Positions 28,623-39,369 of a stretch of 64,000 nucleotides of DNA are shown here, piece after piece. How positions within the stretch are numbered: position 1 is the first letter of the stretch; each line of letters begins with the position of its first letter. Below the pieces are notes generated by a model. That model did no database searches, was not told where the DNA came from, and saw only the letters and a program-made list of their open reading frames with translations. The stretch spans positions 15,572,001 to 15,636,000 of the forward strand of contig OX327697.1 in NCBI GenBank assembly GCA_946807835.1, in the 5' to 3' direction. Both the position numbers and the translations under genes were made by a program. The DNA comes from Ailanthus altissimus. Taxonomy: Eukaryota; Streptophyta; Magnoliopsida; Sapindales; Simaroubaceae.

Positions 28623-29412
28623 TATTAGAATTAGTGATTCAAAATCAAGAACAACTTTGATTTTGAGTTGAAAATCATGGAAGAGTTGAGATAAAGTCAA
28701 GGACACATTGGATGGATAAAAGGGGTAAAAAAATGAAAGCTGAATGCAAAAAGGAAAACAAAGGGGGACTTAATGCATGAACGCCACGATGATAATTCCA
28801 GAATGTCAAACACCCTAATATTGGTCGATGAATGCCGTGGCATTGACACGATAATTGGATCACTGCCCCAACATTGGATATTGGATGTTACAGTGTTGCC
28901 TATTTGAAAAAACTCTATTTTTTAGTATAATTGCATTCTAGAGTCAGTTTTGGACTACTAAAATGTGTGAACTCTTATCCTAACTAAGTTTATAATTTTT
29001 AGGGATAGTATTAACACTATATAAACCCTTGTAACCCCTTGTAATTCATTAAGTATTAAAATCATTAACAAGAAAGATAATAGAGAGCTTAGGTCATACT
29101 TGAGTGTTTTGAGCATACAAGATAGTATGGTATAGATCCTTGAGAGCTTTGAACTATTTGGGTATTCCTTGTATCTCTTATAGAAGGTTATTTGTGTATA
29201 AAAGAATGGAATAAAAGAGCTAGGATCTTCAGATCCATCATAGACATAGGCAGTTTTGCCAAATCATATACATTGATTATGTGCTTTCTTTTGTTGCTTG
29301 ATTTTTTTATCTTTTTAATTGTATGATTTTTATTGTTCCTAGTTGTCTGTAAGGGAAAACTTTCGCAAGGCACTAAGGATTCTTAGAGTGCATGCTAGGA
29401 AACCCCGTAATA
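28623..29412 (+). repeat. 5' LTR of the copia element
   Basis: It aligns along its full length with 30865-31643. The first dinucleotide is TA instead of TG. CACTATATAAACCCTTG near 29012-29030 is the probable promoter. Confidence 0.85.
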
Positions 29413-29415
29413 AAC

Positions 29416-29426
29416 TGCTATTAGAG
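29416..29426 (+). other. Initiator-Met tRNA primer binding site
   Basis: TGCTATTAGAG, three bases after the 5' LTR, matches TGGTATCAGAG at 9 of 11 positions. This is the usual plant copia primer site. Confidence 0.65.
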
Positions 29427-29509
29427 TTAGTTTTAACTATGACAACTTACAAGCATGAGATAGAGAAGTTCAATGAGACGAATGACTTCAATCTATAAAA
29501 AGTAAGGTT

Positions 29510-30540
29510 ATAACTCTACTAGTGAATCAAGGGTTAGATTCAGCCCTTGAGAAAACTCTAGAAACAACCAATGAAGAAAAGAGATTGGCAAAACCTAGAT
29601 CTGAGGGAGAGAAAGAAGACATAAAGAAAAAGGCCTATAGTACTATAGTACTATTTTTAAGTGATGGAATTCTAAAGAAAATAGTTAGAGAGAAGACAAC
29701 ATTGGGTCTTTGGAAGAAACTTGAAGCCCTCTACATGTTAATAAAAAATTATATTAGTTGTCTATGGCTAAAGAAACTTCCAAAAAAGGCCACAATGATG
29801 CCTTTAATAACATTATCATTGATCTTGAGACGATAGACATCAAGATTGAAAACAAGGATAAGATGATAATTTTTTTTGTATTCTCTACCTCCAAGTTATA
29901 AACACTTCATAGACACACTCATGTATGGTAGAGAGATTTTAATGGTGATAGATGTTAAAGTGCCATTAAACTCTAAAGAACTAAGGAAAAGACTATAATT
30001 AAATAAGTGCATCTAGCTTAGTTGCAAGAAGAAAATATAGTAAAAACAAGCAATGTGGCATATCGAATAAGTGCTATTTTTCTAATAAATAGGGACATTT
30101 GAAAAGGGATTGCTCTGAAAGAAAGACAAAGAAAGGAGAAGGAGCTTCTAGTGATAAATATATTGGTATATGGATATTTGATTCTGGCTGTAGTTATCAT
30201 GTGTGTCAATCTACATCTTTGTTTACTAATTATAGATTGATTAGGGGAAAGAAGATACTAATGAGGAATGATACGACTTCTAGAGTCATTGGGATTAGTA
30301 GTAATAGGATGAGGATGCATAATAGAGGGGGGGTATTAGGGAATTGCATGGTGTTAGGTATGTTCCTAGAGTTAAGAAGAACTTAATATCCCTAGGAATG
30401 CTAGATTGAAAGGGATATTCATTCAAGGCAGAAAAAAAATATCGGAGGTAAAGGAAAAATCTATAAGAGTGATGAAGGGTGGAAAGCACATGGGGCTATA
30501 TATACTTGATGACAATGTTATAGGTGGCTCAACAGGGAAT
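29510..30540 (+). pseudogene. copia gag-protease remnant
   Basis: Gag begins near 29522 and keeps the family pattern KKAYSTIVLFLSDGILKK then TTLGLWKKLEALYM. The nucleic-acid-binding knuckle near 30072 reads CYFSNK, stop, GHLKRDC, so its second cysteine is lost and it is interrupted. The protease starts WIFDSGCSYHV with the catalytic DSG at 30180-30188, and continues to NLISLGMLD-like sequence near 30385-30410. Frameshifts and stops make it non-functional. Everything after the protease is reduced to about 300 unrecognisable bases before the 3' LTR. Confidence 0.8.
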
Positions 30541-30864
30541 GTTAAGGGGATGAATACCAAATAGCAGCATTGGAGATTTTCTTACCACAATGATAAGGGT
30601 CAAAAGAGAATGCATGAGAAATGTGTTGCTGGCAAGATTATGCCACGAAAGTATTGTGATAATGTCAATAGGGACATAGGAGATCATAGTACAAGTGTCA
30701 CCTAAGGGAAGATGTATTTATATCTTTGGAGGCCAAGGTCACAAGCCCAAAAGAAGTTAAGTCTCGACATAAACTTAACTGAAGTTAATGCTATGTGATA
30801 GAGCGTTGGAGTGGATGGATCCTAGTTAAAGCTTCTTAAAGAGATTTTGAATTAAGGAAGGGTT

Positions 30865-31643
30865 TGTTAGAATTAGTGATTCAAAATCAAGGAAAAGTTT
30901 AATTTTGAGTTAGGAACTAAGAAAGAGTTTAGATGAGGCCAATGACACGTTAGATGGATGAGCAAGGGTAAAAAATGAAAGTTAAATGCAAGAAGGAATA
31001 CAAAAGGGGACTTAATGCATGAACTCTACGGTGATAGGATCTCAAAGTCGCGATTGATAATTCAAGAAAGTTGAACACTCCAACATTGACTTTAGAACAC
31101 CCTAACATTGGTTGATGAACGCTACGACATTGGCATAATAATTGCATTACTACCCTAATATTGGATATTGGGCGCCACAACGTTAGCTATTCGAGTATAA
31201 TTACATCATTGAATCAATTTTGGACTTCTAAAACGTGTGAACTCTTATTTTAACTAGATTTAGAGTTTGTAAGGTCAGTATTAACACTATATAAACCCTT
31301 GTAATCAAGCATCAAAATCATCAACAAGAGAGAAAATATAAGCTTAAGTCACCTTTGAGTGTTTTAAGCACACAAGATAGTATGGTATAGATTCTTGAGC
31401 GTTTTGAGCTATTTGGGTATTCCTTATATCTCTAATGGTTTTTTTTTTATGTACAAAAGAATAAAATAAAAGAAGTTAGGATCCTCAAATCCATCGTGAA
31501 CGTAGGCGGATTTGCTAAACCATGTACATTGATTGTGTGCTTTATTTGGTTACTTGATTGTTTATCTTCTTGGTTATTTGTGAGAAAAAAATTTTGCAAA
31601 GCCCTAAGGGTTCTTAGAGTGTACATTAGGAAACCCCGCAACA
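30865..31643 (+). repeat. 3' LTR of the copia element
   Basis: It begins TGTTAGAATTAG directly after the polypurine tract and ends CCCCGCAACA. It shares with the left LTR the blocks GACTTAATGCATGAAC and AACACTATATAAACCC. Divergence between the pair is substantial, indicating an old insertion. Confidence 0.85.
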
Positions 31644-32464
31644 AGATAAAGGATGAGAACTTAATTGAGAACAAACTTTCTAAGTATAGGATATAGTTCT
31701 CGGTAAGTATGAGGTATAATAAACAGAATTGTTAAAAATATCTAATAATCCTTAACCAAATAAAGAATTTTTTTTCTAATTATAGAAAAATAATTCTTGA
31801 CATGTGAACTTAAAAGTAATTAATACTTAAGGTTCTTCCAAGTACCAAAAGATTTGGATAATAATTTTTATAAGTATTGGAAATGTGTCCTCAAGTGCTT
31901 CCTTGACAATTGTCGATACTTAGAAAATTATAAGGAAATATCTTAGGGTGAAAGACACAAACAAACTGCAAGTCATAAGCTCTCAGAGGAATGTTATGCC
32001 TTATCAATTTCGATCTTATTCAATGATTGTTAGACCATTGCCCTTTATAAGTATAAGTTGTCTAATTTTTCTTAAGAGATTTTTTGAATCATAATTGATT
32101 TCCAGCCATTCCTCAACTATACTCAAGTTCTCAGGAAAAGAATGTTGATCTATCTTAGGGATGTTGCGATCGAGTAGCCTAATATCCTTATAATTTTACT
32201 CAAGTTATTCAGCAAGGAATGTTAATCTTTCTTGGTGGTGTCGAGTTGTCCTATTTGGACGAGCTCTATATTTAAAAAAGCCTTTAATCAATATAGGTGT
32301 AAATAATTTTCTAAAAACTAAATTTGAAACATGAATGGACATTAAATTTAAATAAACCTAAAAAATTATTCAGGGCTCAAAAATTACAATAAAAAATAAA
32401 TAACAGGAAATTGATAAATTACATTTAAGGACAAAGATAAAGACTTAGAAAAAAAAACTCTAAG
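31644..32464. other. Interval left of gypsy pol, possible LTR/3' UTR
   Basis: No coding sequence was seen. Because the adjacent gypsy pol ends at about 32465 on the minus strand, this stretch would be its 3' untranslated region and LTR, but no second LTR copy was located. Repeated GGAATGTTRATCTWTCTT-like phrases occur at about 32138 and 32217. Confidence 0.35.
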
Positions 32465-33159
32465 GATAGTAGCACTTTAAGAGCTCAACATTCCAAGGCT
32501 TTCTGGCAATTCTCTCATCTAAGTAACTGAGTCTATCGGTTTCTGGCCTGATTCTATTAAGGACTTTATAAAGTTCCTCCAAATTAAGGCCGTCATTAGT
32601 GTTCAAAAATATATTTCTCAAACTAAATCTCTTATTGAGAGCTCTTAAGCTTAGACCTTATAGTTGTAGTATTGACAAATAACTTTGTTGATTAACAGTC
32701 ACTCTAATCCTTGCTAGTTCTTGTCTTTAGACAATAAAGGTTTAGGTGTCCTCACAGAAGCTTCTTAGTTTTAGTCTCATTAAAGTAGAGTGCAGTGAGT
32801 TGGCACCCTAATGTTAGCTACAATAATAGCTTTGTACCCAAAGGCTAGTGAGATAATAGTCTCCTAGTTTGCAGTCTTGCTAGTGGTTTTAAGAGCCTAA
32901 AAAATCTCAAACAAATTTTCAACCTAAGCTCTCTTCTTTTCGCTTAGCTTTTTTTTGAAGAACTTCTTGATGTCTTTGTTTAAGGACTCAACTTATTCAT
33001 TAGACTTTAGGTGGGTAAGCGAACCAAATCAAAGTTGTATATAAAGGCTTTGATAGAAATCCTTGAACTTGTCATTGTCATATTGCTTGGCATTTTCAAT
33101 TATAATGGTGTGTAGAGCTCGAATTGATAAACATGACTCCTCTAGAAAAAAATCCAATG

Positions 33160-33167
33160 GTCTTCTT
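33160..33167. repeat. hAT target-site duplication, left
   Basis: GTCTTCTT pairs with GTCTTTTT at 36664-36671, 7 of 8 identical. An 8-bp duplication is the hallmark of hAT insertion. Confidence 0.8.
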
Positions 33168-36100
33168 TAAGGTTGGACACGGTTCGGTTCGGTCTAATTT
33201 TTTCAGAACCAAACCGAACCGGTCTAATATTTTTTGAAACCGAACCGATTTGATTTAATTTTTTAAAAAGTAAAACTGAAGTATCCATTTGAAAAGGGAA
33301 AAAATGAACCGGTAGTTCAGTTTTTTAGGTTTTTGCTATTTTTTATTTTTTCTTATATTTTTTCATATACATACAACAATAAAATGGGTGGAAAAATTTA
33401 TATGCTTTCGAGAATAAAAATTTTACTCCTAATCACACAAGTCATCAATAATTGGTTTGTTTATGAATTAAATATCTGGATCCATCTGTAGATTTACTAT
33501 AATTTGCACTAAAGTAAACTTCTACCTTAAGAATTTGCTCTCGAGCCTTATAGACACTATTAATGTTCCAATGAATTAAATAAAAGCAAACTCTGAATGT
33601 ATGATACATTTGGTAGCTGTTACAACTTAGAACTAAAGATACCAGTAGAGACTCCTCTACTTCATCATTTACACTTCCAATAGCAAATCTTGCCTGTGGC
33701 AAGTTCCCCCTCTAAACATCAAGCAACAGTAATCAAAAGGTTTGCTCTGTGCACCACAAAAATGTGTTTTTTGGGTAAAAGGCAAAAGACTATAGATAGC
33801 AGCAATTAATTTTTTTTACTACATTTTTAAGTTTAATTGAAAATTATAAAAAAAAATGAATTGAAACTAGGAAAGGAATTGTAGGGCTTTACCAAATGAA
33901 TAAACAAAAGCCAAGATTGAGTTTGACACTTGAGAGAGAGACGGCACAGCAGCTCCATGGACGGTGCAGCAGTAGTACGAATGGCGCAGTAGCTCTACGA
34001 AGGCAGCAGACGGACAGCCAGTGATGCGCAAAGTGTTGGAGCTGGTGCTCACGTGCCATTCCAATATTGTATGAATATTAATTGTTAATATTTATACAAT
34101 AAACATTTCGAATAAAGATTGTTAATATCATATTAATATGGTATAATGCTTGTAACATTACAGACATTGTTTGATCTGAAAGAGTTCAGATCTGGTCTAA
34201 AGGAGTTTAGATCAGAACTAATAGTTAGCAAAGCTGAGAGTTATAAATGCTAAAAGTTAGCACTGTTAAGAGTTAGCAGGTTATAAGAATCAGCGAGGTC
34301 TAAAGAGTTAGAACCTTGTCTATAATGGGACAAAGACCTGAGAGTATACTTGTAATGATATAGTTGCAAAGAGTTGCAATAGGAGTTAAGAAATATCATT
34401 ATGTAAGTATGTCTCAAACATAATGTTCCTGATCTATAATCACTAATGCGGGTCTATCAGTGATTCACTTTATATAGATTAGTGTATGTCTATATCTGAC
34501 TGGTTCAGATGGTTGTTCTTAGCTGACCATGAGCTTAGAGCTTGTATAGGCATGCGGGTATCCAGTCAGGACTGGATACTGAACAGACTTATGAGGACCC
34601 CAATAGATATCCTATGACACCGTCAAAGGAAGGTCCTCTCGAGTTGAGTAGTATTTGTGGTCCTTTGACCTGAGCGCCACGGTGGTCTTGTGAGTGATCC
34701 ATCATACTTTGGTTCCACATATGTCAGAGACCTTTCATGGTCTGACCGCTATGTGTCGCTGGGTATGGTCCGATGCTCATGGAGTCCGGTGTGCGTAGAT
34801 ACGGGATCCGTCAGCTTACGTAGGTAAGTTGTATATCCGATGCTCCGAGATTGTATTTCATAAAGTCTTGTGGCCACAAGCATAAACCCGGGAAAAGAGT
34901 TTCCCATAGGGTTAAACAATATAGCAAAAGTGTTTGCGTATATTGTTTATAGAGATACGAATCTGGAGATAAGTTTATGGATGAGCAAATGGGGATTTGA
35001 CGGTGCTGATCTATATCCCCGCACATCTAGGATATAAATGATGGAAGGATTATACGTGTACGTTATGACCTCAACTTGTATGGTCTGACACGCTGATTTG
35101 TAATATTCGTAACGTGTGCGTGGGGCATCGATTACGGATTAATGGAACAGTTCCATTTGACAGATCGGGTGTAGACCTAGTGAGTCCCAATATGAAATGT
35201 ACTCTTTGAGCACTTGGGCAGTGTACCGTATTGAATTGTTCAATACAGTATAATTCAGCAATTACTAAGGTTACGTTAACTAAAGTATGTGGTTAAATTG
35301 GTGGGACCCACTTTAGGTTAACTTGGTAACCGAGTAAGGATATAATAGTAATTTCACTTTATGATTATTTAATTGTTAAATAATTAAAATAAATATTTAT
35401 TTATTTAATTGTTAAATAAATTAATTTAACATAACTAAGGTTAAAAGTTAACCAAGTGGTTAAGTTAAGTTAACCTTACTTAAAGGTTAAGTAAAGGTTA
35501 ACCTAACCATGGTTAAGTTAGTTAACTATGGTTAAATTAATTAAATATTTATTAACTTAAAGGTTAAGTTAAAATAATCTAACTAAGGTTAAATGTTAAC
35601 TAAGGTTAGGTTAAGCCAAATGAAATGCAAATGAAATTCAAATTAGTTTGGAATTAATTCATTTGTATATAAAGTGAAATGAAATTGAAATTCAAAATGG
35701 ATTTAGTTTTTTAGGTTTTGCATTTTGGGAGCCAATTCAATTTGAGAAATTGAAATTGTTTGTTTTGTGTTTTAAGTGTTAGAACAACAAAACAAATTGA
35801 ATTAATGGTTACTAAATGTAATAACTAAAAACAAGATTTGTTTTATTTATTCAAGAGTTGAATAAAAGGAAAAACAAATTTAATTAAGTTAAATGGTTTA
35901 ACTTTGAAAAATGTTTAAGAGTTAAACACATATGCTGGATTAAGATGCTGCCATTCTAGACAATCAAACCCACCCTTGTTGATTGCTAGAATTGATCAAA
36001 GATTCATTTCATGGTGGACTTCAAAGAAAATTAATCCAAAGGCTTCATTGGTGATATTTCTCAATCTCGAATTTCAGATTAATCAAATGTTATTTTCTGT

Positions 36101-36663
36101 GTTCATTATATGTAATCTTCCGCTGTGCACATGTATGTATGAGATATGTATATTGTTTGTATGATGAACACAACCCACATGCAAGAACCCTAAGTAATAT
36201 CGCCCAACCCATATAACCCAACACAAAGCTATCAAAGAAAGAGGCTCAATAGTGTTTTATAACTGTGGTTCAATTTTCAAATTGAGAGAGACAGTTGGGG
36301 AGTATTAGGGATGGCAGCAACTTATGAAAATTGGAAAGTTAGGTTAGAAAATAGGTTGTTTTGTTTTTTAAATTTATAGTTTTAATTTAGGAAGGATTGT
36401 GTGTGATTAAGTGTATATTTATAATTCAATCATCCAATTATTTAAGATCGCATGATAATTCAATTTAATTTTTTCAATAAACTCAATTTTTCAATTTGGT
36501 ATTTATTTAGGAAAAATTGAATCGGAATCGAAGTTGGTTTTTCTTAAATAAAATTTGAACATTTTTCTTGTTACAAAATAACTGAACCGAATCGAACCGA
36601 ATCGAACGATCTGAACTAATTTGGTTTGATTTTCTAATTTCTAGTTTAAATTGCCCACCCTTA
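33168..36663. mobile_element. hAT-superfamily DNA transposon, non-autonomous
   Basis: The left end is TAAGGTTGGACA. The reverse complement of the right end is TAAGGGTGGGCA, 10 of 12 identical. Subterminal regions at both ends carry repeats of GGTTCGGTTC or GAATCGAACC. The 8-bp target duplication sits in the integrase gene of a gypsy element, and host reading continues on both sides. I found no hAT transposase, BED finger or dimerisation domain in the 3.5 kb. Open frames such as 33445-33702 minus are not recognisable. The middle, about 34068-36130, may itself contain an older LTR-like insertion ending in CTTCCGCTGTGCA. Confidence 0.85.
35395..35625. repeat. GGTTAA/TTAACC-rich palindromic tract
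   Basis: Many short direct and inverted copies of GGTTAA and TTAACC occur with AAGTTAA spacers. The local sequence is strongly self-complementary. It lies inside the hAT element. Confidence 0.8.
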
Positions 36664-36671
36664 GTCTTTTT
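36664..36671. repeat. hAT target-site duplication, right
   Basis: GTCTTTTT follows the right terminal inverted repeat and matches GTCTTCTT on the left at seven of eight bases. Confidence 0.8.
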
Positions 36672-38766
36672 CTCAACAATCTTTGCTAAGGGCTCTACTT
36701 CTACCCGTTATGTGAAATAATGAACAATATCCTCCCCTTGAGGTAAAGGACAAATTAAGGCAAGTCCCTATTGTGCAAAAGGCCATGAACAATATGTAAA
36801 GTCTCCATTGTGCAAAAGGCCATGGGCTAGACATTGCCTTCAAATTCTTGGATGGTAAATGAATAAAATCTGGTTCATTTAAGAAGCATCACATTTTTGG
36901 ACAAGATCCTTAGCGTTTTGTTGAATAGTTGGCGAATAAAAACCTTGTTTGAGGACCTTATATACTAAGAACTCTACACCTAAATAGTTCCCACAAACGC
37001 CTTCATGGATTTCACAAAGTATATAATTAGAATCTTCTAGCCTCAAACATCTCAAGTATAGGCAGAAATGCCATCGATGATAGAGGATTCCGTCTATCAC
37101 TTTGTAGTATGTCAAGGCATATTTGAGATATCGAGTTTTATACTTGTTTGAGGCAATTCTCCACTTTCTATGTACTTTATAATCAGGTCAATCCAGCATG
37201 GAATGATATTGATGCTAAGGACTTCCTCTACTTATCTGAGGATAATTCTATACTTTTTGTATACTTTATAATTAGGCTAATCCAGCATGGAATGCTATTG
37301 GTGTTAAGGACTTCCTCTGCTTCTTTTGAATTATAGGCTTTGAGATCAATTCCAAAGGAACTGACCAAGGAATTCTAGCGTCCTCGACTAATGCTAGTCT
37401 AGCAGGATTGTTAGCACTATGATTTTCATTTTGCAAAATTTGCTGGACCTCTACCTCTTCGAATTGAGCCCACAACTCCCTTTGCTTTTCTCAGATAAGC
37501 TATTATATTCTCGCCTCGAGCCTTAAAGTTCTTTATAACTTGATTCACTACAAGTTTGAAATCACTCTTCATAACAACTCCTCTAGATCCTACTACTCTC
37601 GTCACATTGAGTTTGGCCAAAAGGCTTTGTACTCAGCCTCATTGTTCAATATGTGAAACCCAAATCTAATTGCATACCTGACCTCGTCACCTTCTGAGCT
37701 AATGAGCATGATTGTTCCCTTGCATCCCTTAGAGTTGGATGCTCCATTTATATATAAGGTCAACATCAGGGAAACTAGGCCTTCTGAATGCTAACTTTTT
37801 TTAGGGTCCTCAATTGGACTGTTTGCTAGCACAACGTCATCTTCTTAGGTGCACTTGGCCATAAAAGTTTGCAATTGTCTGGCCCTTGATTGCAGTATGC
37901 AGCTTGTACTACATATCAAACTCGTTGAGCTCTACCAGCCTTCTAACCAATCACTCTAACAACTCTAGCTTGTGGAGGATTTTTCTACGGGCTTGGTTTT
38001 TCAAGACTACTATTGTATGATCTTAGAAGTAAGGTCTCAATTTTTTACCCGACATCACTAGTATGAGAGCTAGTTCTCCCTTGGAGATACTAGTCTCCAG
38101 ATTTGTGAAAGCCTTACTAGTAAAGTAGATAGGCCTCTAGGCTCCCTACTCCTCTTTTACGAGAACCAAGCTCACGACAAGTTCTAAAACACTTAAATAA
38201 ATGTATAGGTTATCGCCTATTCTCATGAATGTAAGGTTTACTAATTGAGCTAGGTAAGCCTTTAGTTGTTGGAAAGCTTCTTCACGTTAAAGGGTCTGCC
38301 TTCTCTTCTCTTGCCACTTAATTGCTTGAAAAAATTCGAAGCACTTTATAATAGCTTTGGATATAAATATGCTCGAGGTGGTGACCTTACTAGTTAACCT
38401 ACAGACTTCATCTCTATTATGACCTTGAATTTTTTTGGTTGGCTTCTAGTTTTCTCTAACTAACCATTAATCTTAATTATTTTCTTGACTCCACCCTAAA
38501 CACATACTTCTTGGAGTTCAGCTTCATCTTGTTTTCTCTTAAAATTTCTAAAGTTTTCCTTAGATATTTTATGTGGCTCTCCAGAGCTATGGACTGACTT
38601 ATTATGTCATCAACGTACACCTCCAGTGACATCTCAAACACACACATCTTCAATCCTGATCCTTTACTTTAAAATTATTTTGAAACACCGAAATCAACCT
38701 CATGATTAGCATCCCTAATGAAATCCTCCCTTCCCTTACCACCGGAACCCTCGTATTATCGATCTA

Positions 38767-39006
38767 ATGGCTTCAAACCAACATCTTTTCTCACTTTCTC
38801 CACCCCTCCCCCTACAAAAATCCACTACATTACTGTTAGCAATGAAGTCCTTTAAGATCCATATTACATCCCTCTCTAGTAACAGCCATGTCAAATCCTT
38901 ACCAAGATATGCAAATCCTCAACTTTCCCAACTCTATCGAGTTATCTTCCCCGCAAAGAACATCAGTCCTCTCAGCTTCATATCCGCTATCTTTCGGAAT
39001 GTTTGA
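38767..39006 (+). CDS. Possible transit-peptide-like exon or gene fragment
   Basis: This 79-residue frame begins MASNQHLFSLSPPLPLQKS. It is rich in Ser, Leu and Pro, has several Lys and Arg, and contains no Asp or Glu at all, like the start of a plastid-targeted protein. It ends AIFRNV before a TGA. A GT just before the stop could be a splice donor leading to further exons to the right, for example the open piece near 39650-39700 preceded by AATTACAG. I recognise no mature domain, so this may be exon 1 of a small gene, a gene fragment or chance. Confidence 0.28.
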   Translation: MASNQHLFSLSPPLPLQKSTTLLLAMKSFKIHITSLSSNSHVKSLPRYANPQLSQLYRVIFPAKNISPLSFISAIFRNV

Positions 39007-39219
39007 TCCTTATATTAAATCTGCTTTTAGTTCCTCTGCTTTAGTTCTTGTATGATGCCAAATCACCTTTCATGATCAATGTGTATCCATACATGAACTA
39101 CATGATACAACAATAAACTCTCAATTTTTTAATATATAAATTAAACTTTTTTTTAACTCTTTAAGTATGAGAATGACCCTCTTTGTTTCCTTAAATTATT
39201 TATTTTATCGCTTTATAAG

Positions 39220-39233
39220 TTACAATTTACAAG
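39220..39233. repeat. SINE target-site duplication, left
   Basis: TTACAATTTACAAG is identical to 39356-39369 on the far side of the SINE. Confidence 0.9.
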
Positions 39234-39355
39234 AGCATGAGGGCTCAGCCTAATTGGCTGAGTTCCTTCAAGACTCACATCTTCACCTGGGTTCAAATCC
39301 CCTTTCCCAAGTGGTACAGAAAATAAAATATATTGCAATACCCTTCAAAAAAAAA
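39234..39355 (+). mobile_element. tRNA-derived SINE
   Basis: The 122-bp insertion contains a polymerase III B box, GGTTCAAATCC, at 39290-39300. An A-box-like AATTGGCTGAGTTCC lies about 40 bases upstream. The sequence ends in an A tail. Perfect 14-bp target duplications flank it. The body resembles a tRNA gene degraded outside the two boxes, so it is not a functional tRNA. Confidence 0.85.
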
Positions 39356-39369
39356 TTACAATTTACAAG
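39356..39369. repeat. SINE target-site duplication, right
   Basis: TTACAATTTACAAG follows the A tail and matches the left copy exactly. Confidence 0.9.

Larger units (their letters stand above)
28623..31643 (+). mobile_element. Deleted Ty1/copia retrotransposon
   Basis: LTRs of about 790 and 779 bp (28623-29412 and 30865-31643) flank a 1.45-kb interior. The left LTR starts TATTAGAATTAGTGATTC and the right one TGTTAGAATTAGTGATTC. A polypurine tract, AAGGAAGGGTT, precedes the right LTR and a Met-tRNA primer site follows the left one. The interior keeps gag and protease but lacks integrase, RT and RNase H. The LTRs share TATA-like ACACTATATAAACCC. No target duplication is readable. Confidence 0.85.
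32465..38640 (-). pseudogene. Degenerate gypsy pol split by an hAT insertion
   Basis: On the minus strand, RT with YVDD (38606-38617, context LEVYVDDIISQS) is followed by RNase H at about 37272-37620, whose pieces include GENIIAYLRKAKG and VEVQQILQNENHSANN. The integrase zinc domain is at 36879-37115 (EIHEGVCGNY, KGFYSP-type segment, QKCDAS). The integrase core is interrupted at 33168-36663 by the hAT element and resumes with IIENAKQYDNDKFKDFYQSL near 33030-33110. The C-terminal end reads RKPWNVELLKCYYP before a stop at about 32467. Without the insertion pol spans about 2.7 kb. RT upstream of YVDD is lost at 38640. Confidence 0.87.

Noticed and set aside
34068..36129. Nested solo LTR inside the hAT element
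   Set aside because: An end-like CTTCCGCTGTGCA and a TG start exist, but the flanking five bases (AATAT and CATGT) do not match, so it was not listed as a separate feature.
39234..39355. Functional tRNA gene
   Set aside because: Only the polymerase III boxes are recognisable. There is no cloverleaf, and an A tail with target duplications shows a SINE.
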